64,000 nt of DNA. Origin: Geothrix sp. 21YS21S-4. Lineage in GTDB: Bacteria; Acidobacteriota; Holophagae; Holophagales; Holophagaceae. This document shows, piece after piece, positions 34,611 through 43,612 of this stretch. The notes beneath the pieces were generated by a model. The model did not search any database and was not told the origin of the DNA. It saw nothing but the letters and a program-made list of their open reading frames with translations. Location of the stretch: positions 62,001 through 126,000 of the forward strand of contig NZ_CP132719.1 of the NCBI RefSeq assembly GCF_030845995.1. The letters are read 5' to 3'. The translations under genes and the position numbers were made by a program. Position 1 is the stretch's first letter. The number at the start of each line of letters is the position of its first letter.

Positions 34611-35930
34611 GTGACCTTAGCCGCAGCTCTGATCTGCCTGGCCCTCATCCTCGTGAGCGCCTTCTTCGTGATGGCCGAGTTCGCCGCGGTCCGCGTGCGC
34701 CCGACCCAGCTGGAAGCCCTGGCGGAGGCCGATTCGCGGGCCGCCTCGGCTTTGGAAATCCATCGGAACCTGGGCCACCACCTCTCCTCCATCCAGGCGG
34801 GGATCGTCCTGTGCGCCCTGGCCCTCGGCGCCGTGGGCGAGGAGCTGTTCAGCCACGGATTCCGCGCAGTGTTCGGCCACCTGCCGTGGCCGCGGCTGGT
34901 GGGGCCGCTCAGTTCCGGCGTGGCGCTGCTGGTGATGACCACCCTTCACGTGGTGCTCGCCGAACTGGTGCCCCGCAGCCTGGCCATCCGGTCCGCCGTC
35001 CCCTGGGCTTTGCGAACCGCCGCGCCGCTCCTCGCCTGGTCCCGCTTCGCCCGCCCCCTCACCTGGGGCCTCACCCACCTCAGCCACCTGGTGCTGGGCC
35101 TGTTCGGCGTGCGCCCCGAGGCCGACGCGGAGGACCTGCTGCCTTCCGAAGCGGAGTTCCGACGGATGCTGGAGCGCAGCCAGGCGGAAGGTCGGTTGGA
35201 ACTGGATCGGAAGGAGCTGATCGAGAATCTGTTCGATTTCAGCCGCCGCACCGTGAAGGAGATCGCCGTTCCCCGCGCCCGGGTGGTCTGCTTCGACCTT
35301 CACCACGCGCTGGAGGAGAACCTGGCCCTCGCCCGCACCACGGTCCACACCCGCATCCCGCTGGTGGAGGGGGACCTCGACCGGGTGGTGGGCGTGATTC
35401 ACATGAAGGACCTGTTGTGGGCCCTGCAGGAGGCCGGTCCCGTGGACCTCCGCGCCCTGGCCCGCCCAGCCTTCTTCGTGCCGGAGATGAAGCTCATCCA
35501 GGGCCTGCTCCTCGAATTCCAGCAGCGGAAGCAGCACCTCGCGCTGGTGGTGAACGAGCACGGCGGGGTGGACGGGCTGGTGACCCTGGAGAACGTCCTG
35601 GAGGAACTGGTGGGCGAGATCCAGGACGAGTTCGACCGCGAGGCCATCCAGCTCCGGCGGACTCGGAGCGGCGGTTGGCTGGCCCAGGGCAACGTGATGC
35701 TGGAACAGCTCGTGGATCATCTGGACCTGGACCTCCAGGCCGAAGCGGGATCGGTCAGCCTGGGCGGCTTCTTCCAGGAGCGCCTGGGCCGCGTTCTTCG
35801 CCCCGGCGACGAGCTGCGCCTCCAGGGCTGGCGCATCCGGGTGCTGTCCATGCGGGGGCTCGCCCCCGGCCAGTTCCTCCTGAGGCCGCTCCCCACGGAA
35901 ACCGCCTTCGCCGCGGATGATGATGCCTGA
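34611..35930 (+). CDS. CorC/HlyC-type membrane protein (DUF21, CBS pair)
   Basis: 439 residues starting at GTG 34611. The DUF21 membrane domain has about four helices in residues 1-175 (start TLAAALICLALILVSAFFVMAEFAAV). Two CBS modules follow (about 205-325, with IPLVEGDLDRVVGVIHMKDLL and LALVVNEHGGVDGLVTLEN), then the small CorC C-terminal domain. The family is linked to magnesium or other divalent cation export and resistance; it was once called hemolysin. It overlaps the next gene by 14 nt. Confidence 0.9.
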   Translation: MTLAAALICLALILVSAFFVMAEFAAVRVRPTQLEALAEADSRAASALEIHRNLGHHLSSIQAGIVLCALALGAVGEELFSHGFRAVFGHLPWPRLVGPLSSGVALLVMTTLHVVLAELVPRSLAIRSAVPWALRTAAPLLAWSRFARPLTWGLTHLSHLVLGLFGVRPEADAEDLLPSEAEFRRMLERSQAEGRLELDRKELIENLFDFSRRTVKEIAVPRARVVCFDLHHALEENLALARTTVHTRIPLVEGDLDRVVGVIHMKDLLWALQEAGPVDLRALARPAFFVPEMKLIQGLLLEFQQRKQHLALVVNEHGGVDGLVTLENVLEELVGEIQDEFDREAIQLRRTRSGGWLAQGNVMLEQLVDHLDLDLQAEAGSVSLGGFFQERLGRVLRPGDELRLQGWRIRVLSMRGLAPGQFLLRPLPTETAFAADDDA

Positions 35931-36753
35931 GCCCCTCGACGGCTTCCTGCTGGCGGCGGGGCTGGGCACGCGGATGGGCGCCCTCAGCGCCTGCCTGCCC
36001 AAGCCCGCCTGGACGCTGCGGGGGAAGCCCCTCCTCCAGTGGGGCGCGGAGGCTCTCCGCCGGAGCGGGGCGGCGCGCCTGGGCTGCAACGCCCACCTCC
36101 TGCCGGAGCGCCTGAGGGCCGTGGCGGGCGGGATCGAGGTCTTCGACGAACCGCGGCTTCTGGGCAGCGCGGGCGGGCTCCTGCATGTTCGGGGCCGCGT
36201 GGCGTCGGAACTGCTCGTGTGGAACGCCGACATCTGGGCGGAGGATCCGCCCTTCGACCTGCTCCGCGAGCGCCACCGCGAGGCCCGCGCCACCCTGACG
36301 TGGCTGCTGATTCCCCATCCCGGCGGCCCCTGGAATCCCGTGTGGATGGACCACGAGGGCCGCGTGCTTCCCAAGGGTGTGAGCGGCCCGTGGGGGCCCT
36401 ACCACTTCACCGGCGCCGCCGCGTGGTCGCCCGAAGCCCTGGCGCTCCTTCCCGAGGGGCCCAGCGAGGTGAACGACCTCCGTCCCCGCCTGCCGTTCCA
36501 TCACGGCGTCGTGGTGGAGCCCTTCCCCTGGCGGGAAGTCGGCACGCCCCAGGCGCTCCTCGAGGCCGCCGCCGATCTGGCGCCCGACGCGGAGGGATGC
36601 CTTCCCGGCTGCTACCTCCACCCCACCGCCCGGCCCGCGGGGCGCCTGGCGCGCTGCGTGCTCGGCCCCCGCGCCGCGCCTCCGTCCGCCGTCACCGACG
36701 CCGACGCCCTCTGGTTCGAGGAGGGCGGAAACCAGGTGCGGCTGGGGCTCTGA
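35917..36753 (+). CDS. murU: sugar-1-phosphate nucleotidyltransferase, MurU-like
   Basis: 278 residues. The N-terminal motif LAAGLGTRMGALSACLPKPA is the NTP-transferase G-x-G-x-R-M...K-P signature, and LLVWNADIW carries the metal-binding Asp. In Pseudomonas, MurU makes UDP-MurNAc from MurNAc-1-phosphate in cell-wall recycling and is paired with the kinase AmgK; an AmgK-like gene lies 1.5 kb downstream, supporting this call. The protein is longer than MurU (about 223), with an extra C-terminal region after residue 225. Three consecutive ATG codons (35917, 35920, 35923) leave the start uncertain; it overlaps the CorC-type gene. Confidence 0.78.
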   Translation: MMMPEPLDGFLLAAGLGTRMGALSACLPKPAWTLRGKPLLQWGAEALRRSGAARLGCNAHLLPERLRAVAGGIEVFDEPRLLGSAGGLLHVRGRVASELLVWNADIWAEDPPFDLLRERHREARATLTWLLIPHPGGPWNPVWMDHEGRVLPKGVSGPWGPYHFTGAAAWSPEALALLPEGPSEVNDLRPRLPFHHGVVVEPFPWREVGTPQALLEAAADLAPDAEGCLPGCYLHPTARPAGRLARCVLGPRAAPPSAVTDADALWFEEGGNQVRLGL

Positions 36754-36756
36754 CCG

Positions 36757-38133
36757 TCATTCCTCTTTCAGGTCGAAATCGGCGACGCGGCCTTGGGCGT
36801 CCAACGTGAAGGTCCAGGTCACCACCACGCTCGAATTGTGGAGGGCCCGGTAGGTGCGAACGCGGCGGCCGCCGTCGGGGCGCTCCCCGCGAAAGGTCAC
36901 GCGCTGGAGCGCGCCATAGGGGAACAGCCGAAGGTCCAGCTCCCGCGCGGCTTCCGGCAGGGCCACGAGCGCCTCTCCGCTGAAGCCGGCTGCCTCTGCC
37001 CGGCCTCGGGCGAGAGCTTCCACCAGCGCGGCGTGGCGGGCGGTGAGCGCCGGATCGGGGTCCGCAGGCGCCGGTTCCGTCGCCAGGGGGCCGGGCTCCA
37101 CCAATTGCGCGGCGATGGCGCGGGCCAGGGTCGGCGCGAGCCGCTGCTGGTTGGTGAGGACGATCACCCCCAGGCGCTCCTTGGGAAGGTAAATCACGTC
37201 CGCCAGCGCGGGCCCGCCGCTGTGGCCGGTGCAGGGCCATCCGGCGAGGGTGCCCACGGTCCAGGCGACGCCGAAATCCGCGGGCCGGCCGTCGTTCAGG
37301 CGGAAGGGCGTCCACAGGTCCGCTCGGGCCGCGCCGAGGAGCTTCCCCTGGTCCACCGCGAGCAGGAAGGCGGCCATGTCCCGCAGGCTGGCGAAGGCGC
37401 CGCCCGCCGCGTAGGTGTGGGGCGGGTACCGAAACCAGTGGAGGCGCTGGCGCTCGCCCTGCCACTGGTACACCCGCACCCGCCCGGGAATCACCTCCGC
37501 GGTGCGCGCGAGGCCGGTTTCCGAGGCGTCCTCGAATAGGCTCCCGGCTCTCCCCAGCGGCTTCCAGATCCGCTCCCTCAGCAGGTCCGGAAAGGGGCGG
37601 CCGCCGACCTTCTCCAGGATCAGGGCGAGCACCGAGAAGTCGTCGGACCCGTAGGCCGACACCGCGCCGGGCGCGCTGGCCAGGGGCTGCGCCAGGGTCG
37701 CTTTCACCGCCTGCGCCAGGCTCGGTTGGGCACCCTCCAGCATGGTCGGCTTCAGGCCCGAGGCATGGGCCGCCAGCTGGCGCACCGTGATGGAGCGCCA
37801 GGCGGATGGGACCTCGCCGAGGTACGCGGAGACCGGCGCGTTGAGCTTCATCTGGCCCGCCTCCACCAGCTGCATGAGGAGGACGCCGGTGAACAGCTTG
37901 GTGCTGGAAGCGATCTGGAACGGCGAATCCGGCGTGACGGGGCTCCCCGATTCCAGGCTGGCGGTGCCGTAGGCGGCCAGCTTGTCGATCCGTCCGTTCC
38001 GGAGGATCGCCACCGCCGCGCCGGGAATGTGGGCGTGGGCCATATGGCGGCGCACCAGCGCATCCACGGCGTCCTCCGGCGCTGCGGCCGTCAGGGGGAG
38101 AAGGCACGCGAGCAGACAGGCGAACAGGCGCAT
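36757..38133 (-). CDS. beta-lactamase-family serine hydrolase (class C/PBP-like)
   Basis: 458 residues with a signal peptide (MRLFACLLACLLPLTAAA). The domain at about 20-330 carries SSTK (nucleophile Ser and Lys of S-x-x-K) and a Tyr in AYGSDDF in place of the usual Y-x-N; a glycine-rich segment GHSGGPALA corresponds to the third motif. The C-terminal about 110 residues form a separate lipocalin-like domain of strands. Such enzymes are D-aminopeptidases, esterases or DD-peptidases. It is inserted head-on between the MurU-like and AmgK-like genes, which suggests a cell-wall substrate, though this is inference. Start chosen at 38133, behind GGAG. Confidence 0.85.
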   Translation of the reverse strand: MRLFACLLACLLPLTAAAPEDAVDALVRRHMAHAHIPGAAVAILRNGRIDKLAAYGTASLESGSPVTPDSPFQIASSTKLFTGVLLMQLVEAGQMKLNAPVSAYLGEVPSAWRSITVRQLAAHASGLKPTMLEGAQPSLAQAVKATLAQPLASAPGAVSAYGSDDFSVLALILEKVGGRPFPDLLRERIWKPLGRAGSLFEDASETGLARTAEVIPGRVRVYQWQGERQRLHWFRYPPHTYAAGGAFASLRDMAAFLLAVDQGKLLGAARADLWTPFRLNDGRPADFGVAWTVGTLAGWPCTGHSGGPALADVIYLPKERLGVIVLTNQQRLAPTLARAIAAQLVEPGPLATEPAPADPDPALTARHAALVEALARGRAEAAGFSGEALVALPEAARELDLRLFPYGALQRVTFRGERPDGGRRVRTYRALHNSSVVVTWTFTLDAQGRVADFDLKEE

Positions 38134-38255
38134 GAGGACTCCGGGCATGAAAGCACTACGAGGTTTATCGTAATTAGGATTAGACGCATCCCCTGCCCGC
38201 GGGAGCGGGCGAGGAACCCCGTGCCCCCCGCCCCCGGCGGGAGTACCCTGGTCAG

Positions 38256-39239
38256 ATGGATCCCCGCCTGTCGCATGCCCTGGAGCGCTGGAATCTGTCC
38301 GATCCTCATCCCCTGGCGGGGGACGCGGGGGCGCGCCAGTACTACCGCGTGACCCACGGCCAGCTGGGCACCGCCATGGTCGTGCTCCACCCCCTGGATA
38401 CGCCGGAGCGGACGGACGACAGCTACTTCGAGTTTCGGGCGCTCCAGGCCTACCTCGACCCCGTCCTGCGGGTGCCCACCATCCTCCAGTGCGACGATGG
38501 CGACCGCTGCCTCCTGGTGGAGGACTTGGGCGACACCTCCCTGGAGCAGCGCCTGGTGGAGCATCCCGAGGAGGAGGCCCAGTGGGCCGAACACGCGGGC
38601 TGGCTGCTGGCCACCCTGGCGGGGCCCCTCACCCTGGGCGCGCCGCCCCACGCCTTCTTCATGGCGCGGGCCTTCGACGGGGCCAAGTTCCAGTTCGAGT
38701 GGGACTACTGCCGCGCCAACTTCTTCCGGGATTTCCTCCAGAAGGACCCGCCCCGCTGGCTGGACCGGATGATGGAGGAGGCCCACGCCAGCCTGGAGAC
38801 CCGGGCCCACTTCTTCGCCCACCGCGATTTCCACGTCCGCAACCTGATGGTCCGCGGCGACCGGCTGGTGGTGATCGATTTCCAGGACGCCCGCCGCGGC
38901 GCCGCCACCTACGACCTCGCCAGCATCCTCTACGACGGCTACTGGGACTGGTCCCGGGAAGCCGGCCGGCTGCTGACCCGCCCCCTCCAGGACGAGCTGG
39001 GCTGGAACCACGAGGCCCTCCTGGAGGAACTGAACCTCAGCGCCCTCCAGCGCAACCTCAAGGCCCTCGGTACCTTCGGCCACCAGATCGTCCACCGCCA
39101 CAAGGCCCACTTCGCCCCCGCCATCCCCCGCACCCTCCGCCACCTCAAGGGCCACTTCCAGCGCATGAACCACCAGGACGGCGTCCTCGCGGCGGAACAC
39201 CTGCTGAGGCTGGCCGAGGATCGGTTGCTGAAGGGGTAG
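38256..39239 (+). CDS. amgK: AmgK-like MurNAc/GlcNAc anomeric kinase (APH fold)
   Basis: 327 residues with the aminoglycoside-phosphotransferase fold. The catalytic loop FAHRDFHVRNLMV and the metal motif VIDFQDARRGAATYDLAS are the exact pattern of AmgK, distinct from true antibiotic kinases (HGD). AmgK phosphorylates MurNAc or GlcNAc at C1; MurU then makes the UDP sugar. Both genes are near one another with the serine hydrolase between, a plausible peptidoglycan recycling locus. It starts at ATG 38256, divergent from the hydrolase across about 120 nt. Confidence 0.88.
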   Translation: MDPRLSHALERWNLSDPHPLAGDAGARQYYRVTHGQLGTAMVVLHPLDTPERTDDSYFEFRALQAYLDPVLRVPTILQCDDGDRCLLVEDLGDTSLEQRLVEHPEEEAQWAEHAGWLLATLAGPLTLGAPPHAFFMARAFDGAKFQFEWDYCRANFFRDFLQKDPPRWLDRMMEEAHASLETRAHFFAHRDFHVRNLMVRGDRLVVIDFQDARRGAATYDLASILYDGYWDWSREAGRLLTRPLQDELGWNHEALLEELNLSALQRNLKALGTFGHQIVHRHKAHFAPAIPRTLRHLKGHFQRMNHQDGVLAAEHLLRLAEDRLLKG

Positions 39240-39321
39240 CGTCCTTGAAATTGCGTCCGACCCCCTCCTCAAGCCTTTCCGTGGCGGCGGAAGCGGTTGG
39301 CCTCATTCATCAGGCAACCCC

Positions 39322-39564
39322 ATGAAACGGGCCGTCACCGTCCTTTTCCATCTTTCGGGCACCGGCTTCGTGCTTTCGACGGGGCTTTGGGGCTACATCC
39401 GATATGTCCAAAGGGCCGTGCCTTTTCATCCCCTTGAGCCCGCCTGGGCCATTCGCGTCCTATCGACCCTGGTGGTGGTGTCGACGGTGCTTTCGATCCT
39501 GGCGACGCTCCTCAGCGCCGCATCGGGGTTCCGTTCATTCAGGCGGAAACCAGAGCGTGCCTAG
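39322..39564 (+). CDS. small membrane protein with two helices
   Basis: 80 residues, no recognised family. Two hydrophobic segments (about 5-27 and 45-68) are joined by a loop, with a basic tail (FRSFRRKPERA) that should be cytoplasmic. It is followed 45 nt later by another small secreted-protein gene; both may belong to one transcript. Confidence that it is a gene rests on the ATG after CAACCC and codon-like composition. Confidence 0.5.
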   Translation: MKRAVTVLFHLSGTGFVLSTGLWGYIRYVQRAVPFHPLEPAWAIRVLSTLVVVSTVLSILATLLSAASGFRSFRRKPERA

Positions 39565-39609
39565 ACCGTTCTGGCAGACGAATCCTGCTCGTCTTTCCCC
39601 GGAGATCCC

Positions 39610-39981
39610 ATGCGATGTCTTTCGTTCGTGATGACGGCGCTGCTGGTGGTGGCAGGCGGATCCACTCGCGCTGCAGAGGAAGGGCCTGGGCTGTCGGTGT
39701 CTGTGTCCGTGGAGCCCGCGCCTTCCAGGCCGGAGGCCTGCCTCTGCACAGCCGAAGTCAAGGATCTTGAAACCGGCCAGCTTCTCGCGGTGCCCCGACT
39801 GATGCTTCCGAAGGGCGAGGCGGGAAAGATGAGCGTCGGGGACCCGGCGGTTTTCGAGGTCCTTTTTGACATCACGATCGATCGAACGGGAGCCGCCGCG
39901 ACGTATGTCGTGACGTGCCGCCGGAAAGGCCGGGTGATGGGGATCCAGAAAGGGAGCCTTTCCCTTCGTCCGCCGGCCTGA
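39610..39981 (+). CDS. small secreted protein of unknown function
   Basis: 123 residues with a signal peptide (about 1-21, cut after TRAA). The mature part alternates strands (LSVSVSVEP, TYVVTCRRKGRVMG) and has a CLC pair plus a third Cys, compatible with a disulphide. It looks like a small beta-sandwich periplasmic protein. No family was recognised. It ends 8 nt before the convergent sirtuin gene. Confidence 0.55.
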   Translation: MRCLSFVMTALLVVAGGSTRAAEEGPGLSVSVSVEPAPSRPEACLCTAEVKDLETGQLLAVPRLMLPKGEAGKMSVGDPAVFEVLFDITIDRTGAAATYVVTCRRKGRVMGIQKGSLSLRPPA

Positions 39982-39989
39982 GGATCGAG

Positions 39990-40682
39990 TCAGCTCCTGC
40001 ACAGCTCCGCCACGAAGGCGGGCACCAGCTCCGTGGCCCTTCCCACGCGGTGCTCCTGGAAGGCGTCCGCCACGCGGCTGGGCTCCAGGTTGAGTTCCAG
40101 GGTGCGGGCGCGGGGGCCGACGGCCTCGACGAAACCGGCGGCGGGGTAGACATGGCCGCTGGTGCCGATGGCGACGAACAGGTCGCAGCGCTCCAGGGTC
40201 CGGTAGATGCGCTCCATCTCCAGGGGCATCTCGCCGAACCACACGATGTGGGGCCGCAGCCGCCCATGCGTGCAGGCGGGGCACGGGCTGCGGTCGTCCA
40301 GATCCTCCGTCCAGTCGGAGACGGCGCGGCAGGCGAGGCACCGCGCCTTCAGCAGCTCGCCGTGCATGTGCAGCGGGTTCCGCGAACCGGCGCGCTCATG
40401 CAGGTCGTCCACATTCTGGGTCACCAGCAGGAACTCGCCGGCCCACGCCCGCTCCAGCTCGGCCAGGGCCAGGTGGGCGGGGTTGGGCCGCACGGCGCCG
40501 AGGCTCCGGCGCCGCTCGTTGTAGAACCGGTAGACCAGGGCGGGATTGCGGGCGAAGGCCTCGGGCGTGGCCACGTCCTCCACGCGGTGGTCCTCCCACA
40601 GCCCGTCCGCGGCGCGGAAGGTGCGGAGCCCGCTTTCCGCGGAAATGCCCGCGCCGGTGAGGATCACGAGGGACGGAGGCAC
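39990..40682 (-). CDS. cobB: sirtuin-type NAD-dependent protein deacylase
   Basis: 230 residues, starting at GTG 40682, five bases after the stop of the upstream phosphatase gene. Signatures: [14 protein letters not shown] (NAD binding), [24 protein letters not shown] (catalytic His in HGE), zinc pairs CLAC and CPAC, and RPHIVWFGE. It removes acetyl or longer acyl groups from lysines. Acylation is coupled to acyl-CoA metabolism such as crotonyl- and succinyl-CoA, but no direct link to the operon is visible. Confidence 0.94.
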   Translation of the reverse strand: MPPSLVILTGAGISAESGLRTFRAADGLWEDHRVEDVATPEAFARNPALVYRFYNERRRSLGAVRPNPAHLALAELERAWAGEFLLVTQNVDDLHERAGSRNPLHMHGELLKARCLACRAVSDWTEDLDDRSPCPACTHGRLRPHIVWFGEMPLEMERIYRTLERCDLFVAIGTSGHVYPAAGFVEAVGPRARTLELNLEPSRVADAFQEHRVGRATELVPAFVAELCRS

Positions 40683-40687
40683 GAGGG

Positions 40688-42319
40688 CTACCGCGCGGGT
40701 TCGAGGTCGAGGGCCTTGCCGTCCACGGTGCCGGGCTTGAGGCCCAGCTCGCGGGCGAGGGTGGGGGCGAGGTCCACGGTGCGGACGGGTTCGGGGCGGT
40801 CGCCGGCCTTCCAGGGGCCCCAGAAGATCAGGGGCACGCGGCGGTCGTAGGCGTAGGGGGTGCCGTGGCCGGTGGGCCACTCCGTGGGCGGCACGCCGAA
40901 GATGGTCCAGGGCTTGAAGGCCACGAGCACGTCGCCGCTGCGCCCGGGGTGGAAGCTGCGGGCCAGGAGCACGCGCAGGCTGCTGTTCCGGGGACTGCCG
41001 GTGGCGGCGGGATCGGTGGTGGCCAGTTCCTCGGCGGTGAAGGCATCCGCCACTTCGGGCCGAGCCCGCAGCCAGGCCTGGACCTTGGCGACGACGGCCT
41101 TCCGGTCGAGCCCCGCGGCTTTCACGGCGGCGTTGCGGACGTAGAGGTTGTTGGGCTCGGGGCTCTCCACGAGCAGATCCGCGTCCACCTTGAAGGCGGT
41201 CTTGAGGTGGGCGCGGAGCTCGCGCAGGAAGGCGGGCGAATCCACGCGCCGGGTGGCGAAGCCCTGGTCGGCCAGGGCCTCGGGCAGGTCCATTCCGCCG
41301 TGGTCGGCGCTGAGGACCACCCACGCGCCGGGATCGCGCTGCCGGATGAGGTCGAGCAGGCGGCTCAGCGTGCGGTCCAGGCGGTGGATCTGGTCACGCA
41401 TCTCGGTGCCGAGGTTGCCGTAGCTGTGCCCGATGTAGTCCGTGGAGGAGAAGCTGACCGTCAGCAGGTCCGTAGTGGGCCCGCGGCCCAGGCGCTCCGC
41501 ATCCAGGAGGGCCTCGGTCGCTTCCAGGGTGACGTCGTCCAGGAACGGCGATTTGCGGAAGCGGGTCTCGAAGCCCTTGTCGAGCGGCATTCCCGCGCCC
41601 TGGATCAGCCGCGGCAGGGCGCCGTTGCGGATCACCTGGCCAGGGAAGGTCCAGGTGGCCACGCGGCCTTCGGGCGTGGCGGGATCCTTCGTCCACAGCC
41701 AGCTGCGGGTGAGGAAGCGCTGGTTCAGGCCGGCGTCGAACCGCACCAGCCACTCGGGGAGGCGCTCCGCGTAGGTGGAGGAGCTGGTGAATCCCGCGGC
41801 GCCCGTAAACCAGTAGGCGGCGGTGGGCTTCCGCCCCGCCATCAGGATCGCCGCGCGGTCCTTGCCGGAGACGGAAAACGCGCGGCTGCCCGGCACCTGG
41901 GCCTGGAGCCAGTCGCCCAGCGTGTCGCCGAGGAAGCGGAGGTTGGAGGAACCGGCCTGCCCGGCCATGTGCAGCGCGCGGGCGCCGCCGTCCTCCACGC
42001 AGTAGACCAGACGGTCCGTGCCGCGGTCGTACCAGCGGTTCTCCACGATCCCCGTGTGGGCGGGAAAGCGGCCGGACAGCAGTACGGAATGGCCGGGGCC
42101 CGTCTCCGTGAAGCCGTGGTCGTGGTACGCCTCGGTGAAGTAGGCGCCTTCGCGCATCAGCCGCGCCAGGCCGCCGGTGAGCTCGGGGCCGAAGGTCTGC
42201 ATCAGCTCGGCGGAGAGCTGGTCCACGGCGATGGCCACCACCAGCTTGGGCCGGGCCGCGGGGGCCTGGGCCTGGAGGAGGAGTGCGGCCGGAAGGAGGA
42301 GGAAGGGCAGGCGGCGCAT
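40688..42319 (-). CDS. PafA-like alkaline phosphatase/phosphodiesterase
   Basis: 543 residues with signal peptide ([17 protein letters not shown]). It belongs to the alkaline-phosphatase superfamily, PafA branch: VAIAVDQLS (metal Asp), [13 protein letters not shown] with the Thr nucleophile, [11 protein letters not shown] (Asp and His), [10 protein letters not shown] and [17 protein letters not shown]. The periplasmic enzyme releases phosphate from monoesters. Its ATG overlaps the stop of the barrel gene (ATGA), so the two are co-translated. Confidence 0.9.
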   Translation of the reverse strand: MRRLPFLLLPAALLLQAQAPAARPKLVVAIAVDQLSAELMQTFGPELTGGLARLMREGAYFTEAYHDHGFTETGPGHSVLLSGRFPAHTGIVENRWYDRGTDRLVYCVEDGGARALHMAGQAGSSNLRFLGDTLGDWLQAQVPGSRAFSVSGKDRAAILMAGRKPTAAYWFTGAAGFTSSSTYAERLPEWLVRFDAGLNQRFLTRSWLWTKDPATPEGRVATWTFPGQVIRNGALPRLIQGAGMPLDKGFETRFRKSPFLDDVTLEATEALLDAERLGRGPTTDLLTVSFSSTDYIGHSYGNLGTEMRDQIHRLDRTLSRLLDLIRQRDPGAWVVLSADHGGMDLPEALADQGFATRRVDSPAFLRELRAHLKTAFKVDADLLVESPEPNNLYVRNAAVKAAGLDRKAVVAKVQAWLRARPEVADAFTAEELATTDPAATGSPRNSSLRVLLARSFHPGRSGDVLVAFKPWTIFGVPPTEWPTGHGTPYAYDRRVPLIFWGPWKAGDRPEPVRTVDLAPTLARELGLKPGTVDGKALDLEPAR

Positions 42320-42960
42320 CAGAACGTCACTCCCACGCCGAAGGTCCACATCCGCTCGAATTCCTGGCCGTTGCCCTGGGCCGCGAAGTAGGCGGCGAGG
42401 TCCGACGCGCTGCCGAGCTTCACGGGCCGGTCCTTGGTGACGGGCTGCTGGTAGCTGGCGGCCACGTAGGGGCGGATCAGCGGGGCGGGGAACCGCCAGC
42501 GGGCGCCGACGCGGAGCCAGGTGCGGCTGAGGTCCTTGGCGCTGGAGGCGCCGGCGGTGTCCACGGTGTAGCGCTGGAAGCGCTGGATCAGGCCGATCTC
42601 GCCCGCCAGGCCCACGAAGGGCACCCACACCTGGGCGTTGATTCCCACGCCCGCACCCTGCTGCTTGAGGGCGGTGGTCTGGACCGCGCCGCCCGCCGCG
42701 AAGCCGCCGTCCGCCTTGAGCTGGGAGTATTCCAGGCCGCCCTCGAACTTGAGCAGCGGTCCCACCTGGAAGATCTGGCGGTGGACGGAGGCGATGAAGC
42801 CCTTGCCGGTGTCGAAGTCGCCGCCCACCAACTGGCCGGTGCCGCTGATCAGCGTCTGGGGCAGGTTCTGGCCGCTGGGCCGGGGCAGCTCCAGCCGCAG
42901 GTCCCACTGGGCGCAGAGGGGCAGGGCCGCGAGGTTTACGGCGAGGACGGCAAGGCGCAT
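42319..42960 (-). CDS. outer-membrane beta-barrel protein of unknown function
   Basis: 213 residues. A short signal peptide (MRLAVLAVNLAALPLCAQ) precedes alternating strands and ends in FGVGVTF, a C-terminal Phe typical of outer-membrane barrels. Strand count by eye is about 8-10. It is upstream of the phosphatase with overlapping stop/start. It may bring phosphorylated substrates or simply be an envelope structural protein. Confidence 0.65.
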   Translation of the reverse strand: MRLAVLAVNLAALPLCAQWDLRLELPRPSGQNLPQTLISGTGQLVGGDFDTGKGFIASVHRQIFQVGPLLKFEGGLEYSQLKADGGFAAGGAVQTTALKQQGAGVGINAQVWVPFVGLAGEIGLIQRFQRYTVDTAGASSAKDLSRTWLRVGARWRFPAPLIRPYVAASYQQPVTKDRPVKLGSASDLAAYFAAQGNGQEFERMWTFGVGVTF

Positions 42961-43021
42961 CGGAAGCTCCGTCGAAACTTCCGATGATACGCCCGCCGCT
43001 GGGACTGGACCTCGTCCCGGT

Positions 43022-43612
43022 CTACTTCCACTTGATGCTGCACCCTCGGCTGGGTACCTGGTCGGCGGCCACGGGCCGACCCGCGAGGAGCGCGTCGGTG
43101 GCGGCTTCCAGGTCGCGGGCCTTCACCTGCGAGGCGTCCTTCCAGTTGTCGTCCATGCGGCCGCGGTAGGCCAGCTTGCGCTGGGCGTCGAACAGGAAGA
43201 AGTCCGGCGTGCAGACGGCGCCGAAGGTCCGGGCGGTGGTCTGCGGTTCGTCCTTCAGGTAGGGGAAGACGAAGCTCTGTCCTTGGGCCTGGGCCTTCAT
43301 GTCGGCCAGGGATTCCTTGGCGTGGGTGTCCACGTCGTTGGCGTTGAGGGCGATCACCTGGACCTTCCCCTCGTAGTGCTTGGCGTAGGCGTTGATCCGC
43401 CCCTGGGTGGCCATCACGTAGGGGCATTCGGTGCTGAGGAAGACCACCAGCAACGGTTGCTTGCCGGGCTGGGGGGCGTGGGCCTTGCCGTCCGTGCCGG
43501 GAAGGCTGAAGGCGGGGCAGGGATCCCCGAGCTTCAGGCCGGCGGGCGCCTGGGCGACGAGGGCGCAGGCCGTGAAAGCGGAAAGGGCGAGGGAGCGGAA
43601 CGGGCGGTTCAT
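43022..43612 (-). CDS. periplasmic redoxin (thioredoxin-fold) lacking the first active-site Cys
   Basis: 196 residues with signal peptide (about 1-21). The AhpC/TSA/redoxin fold is clear: GDPCPAFSLPGTDG, then VVFLSTECPYVMA and FGAVCTPDFFLFD. The position of CxxC reads STEC, so only the second Cys remains, plus the conserved Cys of AVCTPDF. It overlaps the paralogue upstream by 4 nt (ATGA). Both proteins end with the same GCSIKWK/R tail. It could be a peroxiredoxin-like or non-catalytic chaperone-like protein. Confidence 0.8.
   Translation of the reverse strand: MNRPFRSLALSAFTACALVAQAPAGLKLGDPCPAFSLPGTDGKAHAPQPGKQPLLVVFLSTECPYVMATQGRINAYAKHYEGKVQVIALNANDVDTHAKESLADMKAQAQGQSFVFPYLKDEPQTTARTFGAVCTPDFFLFDAQRKLAYRGRMDDNWKDASQVKARDLEAATDALLAGRPVAADQVPSRGCSIKWK

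Noticed and set aside
38256-39239. Aminoglycoside-resistance kinase
   Set aside because: The catalytic loop is HRDFHVRNLM followed by DFQDARRG, the AmgK pattern, and a MurU-like gene is nearby, so sugar-kinase function is preferred.
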